Shown here: piece by piece, positions 56,537-64,000 of the stretch | Layout: each line of letters opens with the position of its first letter | Position numbering within the stretch: position 1 is the first letter of the stretch | DNA from: Linderina pennispora | Taxonomy: Eukaryota > Kickxellomycota > Kickxellomycetes > Kickxellales > Kickxellaceae | Length of the DNA stretch: 64,000 bases | Direction of reading: 5' to 3' | NCBI RefSeq assembly: GCF_002104995.1 | Contig: NW_024468249.1 | Location: 310,001 to 374,000, forward strand | Made by a program: the position numbers and the translations under genes | The notes under the pieces: model-generated | What the model was told of the DNA's origin: nothing | What the model saw: the letters and a program-made list of their open reading frames with translations, nothing else | The model's database searches: none

Positions 56537-58565
56537 ATGTCGGACATGGAGGAGTTCTTGAATAGCTTGGTCACCCGGAAACCAGCTGACGCGATAAACG
56601 ACTTTGAAGCAGCGTTAAGAGAGCCTGCGGAGCGCACAAATGCAAGCGACTCCTTTGGCGACAATGCATTTGACAACAGTGACAACAACAGTGACAGTGA
56701 CGACCCAACCAATATAGCGATGTTCCTCGACGAGGCTGACGAGCATGAGCTGCAGGGTGTCACACCAGGCACGCCAATGGCATTAGAGAAGCTCGGAGAG
56801 CTGACAGCAAAGTCGATTTCACGGCAAAAGAGGCGCCAGACGCCAGCCAGGTCTAACGGGACTGGGTCTTTGCTAAGGCGCAGCAGCCAATACAGTGACG
56901 CCGGGTCTCCATCGAAACGGGGAAAGGAGAGCAACCTGGCGTCGCTCATGGACAACATTGCATCGATAACTACTCCAACTGCAATTTCACGGAGTCGGGG
57001 CGCGCAGGCGGAGAATGACGAGGAGCCTACACAATCGGTGCTAAGGATTCGCTCGTCACACCGTGCTACTGGGATCCTAGACAGAATTAAGGGCAGCTCA
57101 GAGGCTTTGGCAGCAGCAACTACAGTCAACCCTCACCAGACACCGCGAGCACCAATTTTTATTACTGGCACGCCGATTCGAGCACCCGGCAGCACTCAAC
57201 TCAGTGACGATGAGTCGCAGTTTCTCAGTGCATCGCTAGACTCTATTGGCCCGTCACGGCAGCAGCAGGAGACGCAAGACGACCAACTGAAAACTTATCA
57301 GACCCCGGCTACAAGATCGGGAGCACCACGAGGCACCAATTCTTATAGACATGTGCGCGCGTTGTCAGACAGGTCGAGTGGATTCAGCGCATCGAATGAA
57401 TCGATAGAAGATGACTATGAGAAGCCATTGCCAATTTCTCAGTACATGCGCACACCAAACACGCCGCGGCAGAGACATAATGAACGCATGGGGGACCTGC
57501 GAAGGTTCTACGGAGGAATGGGCCTAGAGCATGCGCAACAGGCACCATCTGCCGAAGAACTGGCCCAGACCAACACTTCAGGTCATAAGGATACAAGCTC
57601 CCTGATACTAGGCGCCGATGCCACTAGTCAGCAGCAGGGTGCTGCAGGTGGGCTGGATTCAGGTAGCGTCTCTCCATCGCCAGTCGGGCCAGGAAAGCGA
57701 GCCCACCAGGATCAGAGCCTGTTGGGCTCGCCAACACAATTAAGCACTGCCAACCAACAGACCAATGTGCTCGATAGTGACATGGCACAGCTAGCAGACA
57801 ACTCGACAGCTCCGAACATACAGCAAGAAAAGGCAGGTCGTGGACTGAGCCCAGCACACTTCTCCTTCGGCCAGCAGATAGATTTGGACGACCAGATTAC
57901 GGCTGACGACGACAATAGAAGCAAGCACACTGAGCCAACCAGCACCATTCACTCAAGTCTCAGGGAACCACAGCACCAAACAGGTCTAGATGAGCTGGAT
58001 GCCAGCATTGCGGTGATCGATAGAGCCGAGCAAGACCTGAACCGCAGTATCGCCAATCTAGCTGCTGCCAGAACCAAGCAAATTGTCTTGGACCCCCAAG
58101 CTCAACTATCTGCTGCAAAAGAGCTAGAAGAGCATGTCCAAGTGCTGCGCAAGATGATGGAGGAAACCAAGACCGCAGTCTTTGCTATCCAGCGCGAGGT
58201 GAGCCAGCCGCGGCCAGCAGCCCCCGCTGCCTGATGACCCGAAGCTAGAAAGTATTATGAAGCTGCTCAGCAGCCTTGATCTACGCTTGGATATGCTGGA
58301 GACATCGAAAGTGGCAAGGGACCCAGTGATCCCGCTGCTGCCGGTGAGTGCTGGATCGGCCAAAGTCATCAGACGCGATACGCCGCGATGGCTGTTGGAT
58401 ACAGCTAAGCGCATTGCTACAAGGGCTGTTGACAGCATCACGCAGAACCCGCTGCTGATAGTAGGCATACTGGTTGCCGTTCTTCTCGCCGAGCTGTTTG
58501 TGCTCAGTGGCGTCTACAACGTGCTAGTGTACCGCCTCAGATACGTTTGGAAGGTACACGTTTGA
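56537..58565 (+). CDS. Disordered, coiled-coil, tail-anchored protein of unknown function
   Basis: I do not recognise a family. The ATG at 56537 (MSDMEEFLNSLVTRKPADAI) opens about 565 residues that are mostly Ser/Thr/Gln/Asp-rich and probably disordered, with many SP and TP sites (TPGTP, TPNTPRQR, SPSPVGPGKR) suited to cyclin-dependent kinases. A coiled coil follows (DELDASIAVIDRAEQDLNRS; KELEEHVQVLRKMMEETKT). A one-base change near 58225 in a C-run joins PPLPDDPKLESIMKLLSSLD and a final hydrophobic helix (LLIVGILVAVLLAELFVL) close to the C-terminus. The layout fits a tail-anchored protein of the nuclear envelope, ER or spindle pole body. Length is about 675 residues. Confidence 0.7.
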
Positions 58566-58681
58566 GAGCTTGAAACAGCATGTTGCCCTGCCACCACCGC
58601 TTTCGTAGACGCTTTTCAACTGCCCTTCTCAATCAAATATGTAAAAACAGGTTTATTTTGCAACGACACCTGCCCCACACC

Positions 58682-59391
58682 CTACACGGAGCCCTGGAGG
58701 TAGCGGCAGATAACAGCGTATACCTTGGTGCACGCGTTGACGCATGCCTGGAAACCCTCCTCGGTCTGCTCGAGTTTTGTCTTCCCGTGCTGCAGGATAT
58801 ACGCGACTTCGTCCGGCGCTGGGCATGCGCGCAACGAGCAACGAGCACGAGGCACTGTCCTCTTCGATCTGGGTGCAGTCGGAAGATCCACTGGGTGCCA
58901 TTCAGGGCCATCGAGCAAGCCGCAACACTGTCGTACAGCTCGATTCCAGCATCAACCAGAGCCGCCGAGATGCAGTTGATAGCCGCCGCAATCGTTGCTG
59001 CCTTGCCGTCGCTCTCGATGACAGTGATGAACGCGTCGACACATGCCTTCGGGTACAGCTCCAGGCGGATGGCAGGCGCGACGGCCTGCTCCAGAATCAG
59101 CGCAATCTCCTTCTCGTCAGAGCTTTTGATGTGCGATTTCCGCCAACTGCACGAGAACGGTGTGTATTTGAAGTCGCAGCTGAAAATACCCATCTTTGCG
59201 TTGCTCTTGCGGCCCTGGCGCGGGCCATACACAGCGCAGCTGATGCGAATTTTGCCCTGCTCATAGTATGCCGAGCCAGAAGGCGATGCCTGCGTCGATG
59301 TCTGGCTGTCAAGAGACCCGGTCTTCATGAAAATTGGCCGGACCTGGTCCAGAGCACGGCCATCAAGGCGTCCGTTGGCAAAGGGCTCCAC
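58682..59391 (-). CDS. MTR3: Exosome RNase PH-like subunit Mtr3, two frame breaks
   Basis: Mtr3 is one of six RNase PH-fold proteins forming the catalytically inert RNA exosome ring. The ATG at 59391 gives MEPFANGRLDGRALDQVRPI. The family pattern follows: GSAYYEQGKIRISCAVYGPR, SCDFKYTPFSCSWRKSH, EKEIALILEQAVAPAIRLE and AALVDAGIELYDSVAACS. After ALNGTQWI two one-base shifts (about 58885 and 58830) lead through EEDSASCSLLVARMP to DEVAYILQHGKTKLEQTEEG and a stop at 58682. Rrp41 was considered, but the PVF/PIFMKTG start and FAPFS-like motif fit Mtr3 (EXOSC6). Length is about 235 residues. Confidence 0.8.
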
Positions 59392-59777
59392 AGGTTCGGC
59401 GACTGAAAGGGGCTCGACGCTGCGTGTGGGTCCGTTAATACGCTTTTCTGTCCTGGATGTTTGCTGCCATCGCTGCTGTTTTGTAAAAAAGAAGCCTTTT
59501 GTGGGAATCGAGTGCTTAGTGAGCTAAATGTATCGCTTTTGGGCTGTGGGCAAAAATAAAAAAATTTCGAGTGCTGCGATCAAGTAATATTTGGCTATTA
59601 CCGGTGCCTAATGGTGATATGCACAAAATACTCAACTCACCACACATATCCCGTTACAAGTGCCATATACTACTTGATATGCAGTTGTTTTCACTAGCGT
59701 CTGCTCTTTCGGGGGCAGAGGTGGGTTGCGCTTAGATATTACAGCGACGAGCCAGGTGCTGTTGGGTATGTCGCCAT
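59392..59777. other. Intergenic, no gene seen
   Basis: About 385 bases, AT-rich around 59550-59700, containing the Mtr3 promoter and the end of the LITAF-like gene. Confidence 0.4.
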
Positions 59778-60230
59778 TTATTTCGGATACAAGATCAAAA
59801 TCCAAGGCGCTGCAGAAAGGTTCTCTTGGGAACCAAAATGGAGGACATTCTTTCCAAGCTTAATGTTGCAGCTTCTGCAAAAGTGTGACCTGCGCCTGAA
59901 TGCCTTTAGCTGAGCTGCTGTGGACACAGCAGATGCTGCATGGTGTGGCCCCTTTAAGATGATGAGGATGATTGCGAGCGCAACCATGACAAAAAGCGTC
60001 CTCTTGCCATTCTCCTTTCTGATTTCTGTAAAGTCTGTTACATGGCAGCGAGGACAACACACTTTCACAGACTTCATATTAAGCTCCAATCGTGTACCTT
60101 GGCGAAGCTTCTTGGGACCGAACCAGCCGCGTCTGAAGACACCGCCCTTGTCGCGCACGATAGTGACGTCGGATGAGGATGTGTGCTTTATGATCTGTCC
60201 GATAATGCCGGTGAGCCCGTCAGCGGTCAT
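59778..60230 (-). CDS. LITAF-like zinc membrane protein
   Basis: LITAF domains are monotopic endosomal membrane modules with a split zinc site around a hydrophobic helix. Here the first half-site is VCCPRCHVTDFTEI, then a membrane segment (TLFVMVALAIILIIL), and the second half-site is RSHFCRSCNIKLGKN. The ATG at 60230 gives 150 residues. An upstream ATG at 60303 (MSNQMFTESNAFIPDS) would need a one-base shift. Between the helix and the second half-site another frame reads ATPCSICCVHSSSAKG, closer to the family's usual Cys-rich turn, so two compensating errors may be hidden here. The N-terminal part is not recognised. Confidence 0.65.
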   Translation of the reverse strand: MTADGLTGIIGQIIKHTSSSDVTIVRDKGGVFRRGWFGPKKLRQGTRLELNMKSVKVCCPRCHVTDFTEIRKENGKRTLFVMVALAIILIILKGPHHAASAVSTAAQLKAFRRRSHFCRSCNIKLGKNVLHFGSQENLSAAPWILILYPK

Positions 60231-60976
60231 TTTGGAATGTCTCAGCGCTGAGCCAACTGTCAGGGATAAAGGCGTTAGATTCAGTAAACATTTGGTTAGA
60301 CATGGTTTGGGATGATGTGAAATGGGGTTGGACTAATGCAGTAGTGCGTTGTCGGGCCGGCATAGTGGCTTATATAACACGAGCAATGATGCTCTGCTGC
60401 CCCCTTCAACACCTACTGAGGTTGTCAGTATATGCTTTTTAACAGGATTGGAGAAGGTAGTTGTCAAAAATCTACGCATATCCAATTAGAAACAGGCCAG
60501 TGGTTTTTTGACAGCATAGCAATCACCACAACTAGCCGATGCTTGGCAAGGGAATTCCAGAATACACACAACCATTGTGAGGATTCCCAAATAAGGATAT
60601 GGAGGCAGCATGCTGCTATGCCCACAGAAGTACACATTTTATCATGTAGCTGGAGCATTTCTCCCAACTGCTCGAGCGAGTCGCGCTCAGCCGCATATCC
60701 ACATATCCGCTACACCTGCGATCAAATCACGGCGTAATCCGATTGGAACCCGGCATTTTGCTACTTTTGGGGGTGTTGCAGGGGTGTGGGCTTTTTGGAT
60801 TTTTCTACTCCTTGTGCGAAATTTTTCATTCTTCTCAATTGGAGGTCGAACATTTATGTAAGGAGCAGATTGCATTCTAGGCACGGGCCATGCAGCACGC
60901 TGAATTCAGTGCACAAGGCTGACCCAGGCAGACGCCACTTGTACTGTGTAGTTCAGATTAAGCATACGTTAGCGAA
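60231..60976. other. Intergenic, LITAF/eIF4E divergent upstream region
   Basis: About 745 bases between outward-facing starts. A poly-T/T-rich stretch is seen around 60790-60840. No RNA gene is recognised. Confidence 0.4.
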
Positions 60977-61579
60977 ATGACAGAGGTCCAGAATACTGCA
61001 GCAGCAAAGACTGTTCTCACAGACGCGGAAAACTTCGACACGGTGCACCCGCTGAACTCTGAGTGGACCCTGTGGTTCGACAACCCGAGCCGGCGGACGA
61101 ACACGTCGAGCTGGACGCAGAACCTGAAGGAGATTGTGACGCTGGGCACGGTGGAGGACTTTTGGGGAGTGCACAGCAACGTGACGAAGGCGGTGGACCT
61201 GCCGAACGGCTCCAACTACCACTTGTTCCGCAAGGGCATCAAGCCCATGTGGGAGGATGCGGCAAACGCGAACGGCGGACGTTGGGGGATCCAGCTCCAG
61301 CGCAGCGTTGGCGGCAAGGCCAACGATCTGTGGCTCAACACGCTGCTGGCGTGCATTGGCGAGACTTTTGATGCGAGCACCGATGTGTGCGGAGCCGTGT
61401 TCTCCAACCGTAAGCAGTGCTTCCGTATTGCCATCTGGACGCGCAATGCGGCCGACAAGGAGGCATGCGAGGCTATCGGCCGGCACCTGAAGACAGTGCT
61501 CAATGGCGAGCACCAGCTCGAGTACATGCCGCACACCGACAACGCCAAGAGCGGGCCCAAGGTCCTGTACTCGGTCTAG
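60977..61579 (+). CDS. eIF4E: Translation initiation factor eIF4E (mRNA cap-binding)
   Basis: eIF4E binds the m7G cap and, through eIF4G, recruits mRNA to ribosomes. The ATG at 60977 gives 200 residues in one frame. Family features in order: HPLNSEWTLWFDNPS, VEDFWGVHSNV, the cap-stacking Trp in IKPMWEDAANANGGRW, DLWLNTLLACIGETF and FRIAIWTRNA. The extreme N-terminus is short and the 4G-binding Trp of the W-L-L/N-T-L helix is kept (LWLNTLL). Confidence 0.95.
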   Translation: MTEVQNTAAAKTVLTDAENFDTVHPLNSEWTLWFDNPSRRTNTSSWTQNLKEIVTLGTVEDFWGVHSNVTKAVDLPNGSNYHLFRKGIKPMWEDAANANGGRWGIQLQRSVGGKANDLWLNTLLACIGETFDASTDVCGAVFSNRKQCFRIAIWTRNAADKEACEAIGRHLKTVLNGEHQLEYMPHTDNAKSGPKVLYSV

Positions 61580-61902
61580 ATGCACATATGAAAGAGCATG
61601 GCATTTTTAATCCGCACATATCTGATTCATTTGAAAAATACATGTCTTTTTGGTGAGCCTGACGATTTATTTGCAAAGTTGCCAAGAAGTGCCGGATCAC
61701 ATAAGCATCGCTTGCTTTGCGGCAGGGGACTCAGACCGCAAGCTTTCTCTTCTCTGATCCCTGCACACTTTTTTCTCTTGAGCTCTTCAGTGCGTTGTGC
61801 AAACAGGATCGCGCAGATCGTGCATTTTCTCTTCCTCGTCCTCTTCGCAGCACGCAGATATTCGTTTTTAGTAGACAAACCCGAACCGCCGCAAGCATAG
61901 TC
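61580..61902. other. Intergenic, FAM210-gene promoter
   Basis: About 320 bases. A pyrimidine-rich run (61740-61790) lies upstream of the mitochondrial protein's start. No other feature is seen. Confidence 0.4.
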
Positions 61903-62961
61903 ATGCAGAGAGTCACCCGGCAGCTTCTGGCGTCGCCATCGACGCACTCCCAGGCCCTGCGCTTTGCCCAGCACAGGCTGCCAGCAGTGCTTGGGAGCAC
62001 GCCCTCGCCGCTCCTGGCGCTGAGGCCCGGTCTGGGCGGCGTCGGGTCTGGAATTCGCTCGATTTCGAATTTACCGTCAGCAAGGGCTGCTGGCAGCAGG
62101 CACCGCCAGGGCTTGGCGGCGATTTCCGCGCTGCCATCTGTCGTGCGGGGTACGCATAAACCGCCATTTTCTGCCATGCCCACGCCGCTCTCTTTTTTCT
62201 CCCTTGCTTCCAAATATTCCACTACCACGGCACGCAGCGCTAAAATGTCGTCGCAGTACACAATTTCGGTTCCGTCTACACCCGGCTCACACAGCGGCCT
62301 GACCACGCCCACGTCGGCGTCGTCTCTGGCTGGCGCGCGCCAATTCAGCACGCAGAAGCGGGACCTGTCGGAAAAGCAGAGCGAGCTTGACCTGGAGAAG
62401 GGCGCCGCCGAGGAGGGAGCCAAGGCGAACGCAGAGGGCGACGCCAAGAAGCCGGGCAAGCTGCGCATGATGCTCCAGCAGTACGGGCGCATCGCCGTGG
62501 TCGCGTATCTGGTTGTGTCTGCCATTGACCTGACGCTCTGCGTGTGGGCCGTCTGGCTGGGCGGCGACAGCCTCGTGTTCACAATCAACTCGTACCTGGG
62601 CCAGTATATCCCACGGTTGCAGAAGGCCGCCCAGCGGATGGAGGAGGGCGGGGATGGCGGTAGCGACAAGTGGGTGACGATTCTTATCGTCGGCTATGCG
62701 GTTCACAAGTGTCTGACTCCTCTGCGCGCCGCCGTTACTGCTGCAATTCTGCCGTGGTCGGCGCGCCAGGCGCAGCGGCTCGGGTGGACCTGGCTGATCC
62801 CCAAAGGCACGCCTGCAGGCAAGACAGCAGTCAAGAGCGCAGCCGAGACGCCTGAACAGCCGGAAACTCAAGTAGACTCGTCGTCGCAGAATTATACTCA
62901 AGCTCCCAGCTCACCACGGCTGTGCCCCCAATTCCCCAACCTTGGAAAAAAAAATTTTTGA
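61903..62961 (+). CDS. FAM210/DUF1279-like mitochondrial inner membrane protein
   Basis: The ATG at 61903 (MQRVTRQLLASPSTHSQALR) starts an Arg/Ser/Ala-rich, acid-poor leader of about 190 residues typical of mitochondrial targeting. The DUF1279 domain follows: MMLQQYGRIAVVAYLVVSAI, a membrane helix (DLTLCVWAVWLGG), a short linker and VTILIVGYAVHKCLTPLRAA ending with LPWSARQAQRLGW. FAM210 proteins affect mitochondrial translation or organisation; the exact role is unsettled. The frame is continuous and gives 352 residues. The last stretch (SSQNYTQAPSSPRLC...) is low complexity. Confidence 0.82.
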   Translation: MQRVTRQLLASPSTHSQALRFAQHRLPAVLGSTPSPLLALRPGLGGVGSGIRSISNLPSARAAGSRHRQGLAAISALPSVVRGTHKPPFSAMPTPLSFFSLASKYSTTTARSAKMSSQYTISVPSTPGSHSGLTTPTSASSLAGARQFSTQKRDLSEKQSELDLEKGAAEEGAKANAEGDAKKPGKLRMMLQQYGRIAVVAYLVVSAIDLTLCVWAVWLGGDSLVFTINSYLGQYIPRLQKAAQRMEEGGDGGSDKWVTILIVGYAVHKCLTPLRAAVTAAILPWSARQAQRLGWTWLIPKGTPAGKTAVKSAAETPEQPETQVDSSSQNYTQAPSSPRLCPQFPNLGKKNF

Positions 62962-63120
62962 CTGAGGGATTTGCCACCTTTAGAAAAATTTGTTTTGGTG
63001 TTTGTCGCAGCCGCCCAGCGACTTAGGCCCGGGCCACTGCAGTCTGCTCCGGCTCTTCTCTATTCTTCTCAATTCTACAATTTTATTCCCTGTACAGGCC
63101 TTTCTACACTTGCCACTGCC

Positions 63121-64000
63121 ATGTCCTACAAGAACATTACCTTCGACAAGAGCGACGACGAGCTCTACCGCGAGTTCATCGCCCATATGATGCAGGAGGA
63201 GGTGATCGCTGCCGCCATCGAGGGCGAGTACGAGGGCGAGTTCAAGGACATCATCAACGAGAAGCTGGCCGCCGACCTGTCGCCCATCGGTCACATCTTT
63301 GGCGACAACGACAACCTGTCTGCCCTCCGCCACCGCGCCATGGTCATTCGCTCCAAGATCGATCCCGAGATCCGCGCCTTGTGCAAGGAGCTTGACGGCA
63401 AGATCAAGTACGATCTGTCGGAGGAGGACAAGGCTGCGATCGAGGAGGAGGGTGTTGCCGATGAGGACATCGAGGACGAGATCTACGTGCGTCCCTTCTG
63501 CCTGTACAATGTTGATATCAAGCACCTGTACAAGCGGGAGCTGGCTGCTCTGCCCGAGGAGGCTCCCGAGTTTGTCAAGCTCGCCCTCAACCACGAGATG
63601 GACTGCATGTACGAGGACTCGGACGAGGAGGATGAGGAGTGGGAGGACGAGGAGGACGAGGATGATGATGATGAGGAGGATATGGATGAGGAGGAGCTCA
63701 AGGCGCTCGCTGAGGCTGCCATCAAGGGCAAGGGCAAGGCCGCCGCCGAGGAGACTGAGGAGGAGCACGACCACGGCCACGATGAGGAGCACGATCACGA
63801 GCACGGTGATGACTGCGGCTGTGCCGATGACGTGATCGACCTCAACGAGGAGCTTCCGTTCGAGGAGAACGAGATTGAGCTTGCTGGCGCCGAGAAGGGC
63901 CTGCAGCTGCTCAAGGAGCACCGCAATGCTGTTGTCGCCCAGCTGGAGAAGATTACCGGCGCCAGCATCGACTCGTTCAAGACCTACCACATTCCGGGCC
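63121..64000 (+). CDS. Acidic, His/Asp-rich protein of unknown function, 3'-truncated by the window
   Basis: The ATG at 63121 (MSYKNITFDKSDDELYREFI) opens a frame that is still open at the window end, 293 residues so far. The first 175 residues look globular and helical (AAAIEGEYEGEFKDIINEKL; YVRPFCLYNVDIKHLYKREL). Then comes a long Asp/Glu run (about 63613-63700) and a His-rich acidic patch, HDHGHDEEHDHEHGDDCGC, that could bind metal. Codon use is strongly biased to C/G-ending codons (AAG, GAG, CTG), suggesting high expression. I cannot place it in a family. Confidence 0.7.
   Translation, partial: MSYKNITFDKSDDELYREFIAHMMQEEVIAAAIEGEYEGEFKDIINEKLAADLSPIGHIFGDNDNLSALRHRAMVIRSKIDPEIRALCKELDGKIKYDLSEEDKAAIEEEGVADEDIEDEIYVRPFCLYNVDIKHLYKRELAALPEEAPEFVKLALNHEMDCMYEDSDEEDEEWEDEEDEDDDDEEDMDEEELKALAEAAIKGKGKAAAEETEEEHDHGHDEEHDHEHGDDCGCADDVIDLNEELPFEENEIELAGAEKGLQLLKEHRNAVVAQLEKITGASIDSFKTYHIPG

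Noticed and set aside
58580..59266. 228-residue plus-strand frame
   Set aside because: Antisense to the exosome Mtr3 gene; no domain.
62980..63990. 336-residue minus-strand frame rich in Leu/Val
   Set aside because: It is the reverse reading of GAG/GAC/AAG-rich codons of the acidic gene, which gives artificial Leu/Val runs.

Overview
The window reads as nuclear DNA of a filamentous, early-diverging fungus. The gene set is fungal (Pmt2-type mannosyltransferase, single-chain type I fatty acid synthase, Ste50, Utp4, Spt4, Rix1, condensin CAP-G, a Nif1/Dsf2-like Sel1 protein). Introns are few, short (about 75-250 bp) and GT-AG. Dynactin p62 and a giant CENP-E-like kinesin occur beside GC-rich, intron-poor genes. 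I infer Zoopagomycota, perhaps Kickxellomycotina, but this rests on gene content only.

Layout: 1-16 kb holds dynactin p62, Rix1/PELP1, a small unknown, Fip1, the CENP-E-like kinesin and an SPX-aspartoacylase-type protein. 17-20 kb holds a Fanzor (eukaryotic TnpB-like, RNA-guided nuclease) element with the D-E-D RuvC residues, a zinc finger and a structured 3' segment. 20-31 kb is one huge minus-strand fatty acid synthase gene (beta and alpha parts fused) that stops where the usual C-terminal phosphopantetheinyl transferase domain should begin. 32-42 kb holds Pmt2, Mvp1/SNX8, Ste50 and Utp4. 42-51 kb holds Spt4, sphingosine-1-phosphate lyase, condensin CAP-G, a Sel1-repeat protein and a saccharopine-dehydrogenase-like reductase. 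51-55.5 kb is a gene-poor, decayed stretch with a 5'-truncated second Fanzor copy and a broken LRR-like gene. 55.5-64 kb holds ribosomal protein S13, a tail-anchored unknown, exosome Mtr3, a LITAF-like protein, eIF4E, a FAM210-like mitochondrial protein and an acidic His-rich protein cut by the window end.

Most genes are unrelated housekeeping genes in a compact eukaryotic arrangement with several divergent promoters; there are no operons. The strongest candidate for a notable system is the Fanzor element. Its last 531 bases recur near 53 kb, and both copies end at the same point after the same small hairpin. That fixes the element's right end and points to a guide-RNA-like 3' segment. Several genes (Rix1, kinesin, S1P lyase, Mtr3, Sel1 protein) carry many single-base frame breaks without matching decay of codons, while the 8 kb FAS reading frame is clean. 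I treat most of these as probable sequence errors, not pseudogenes.
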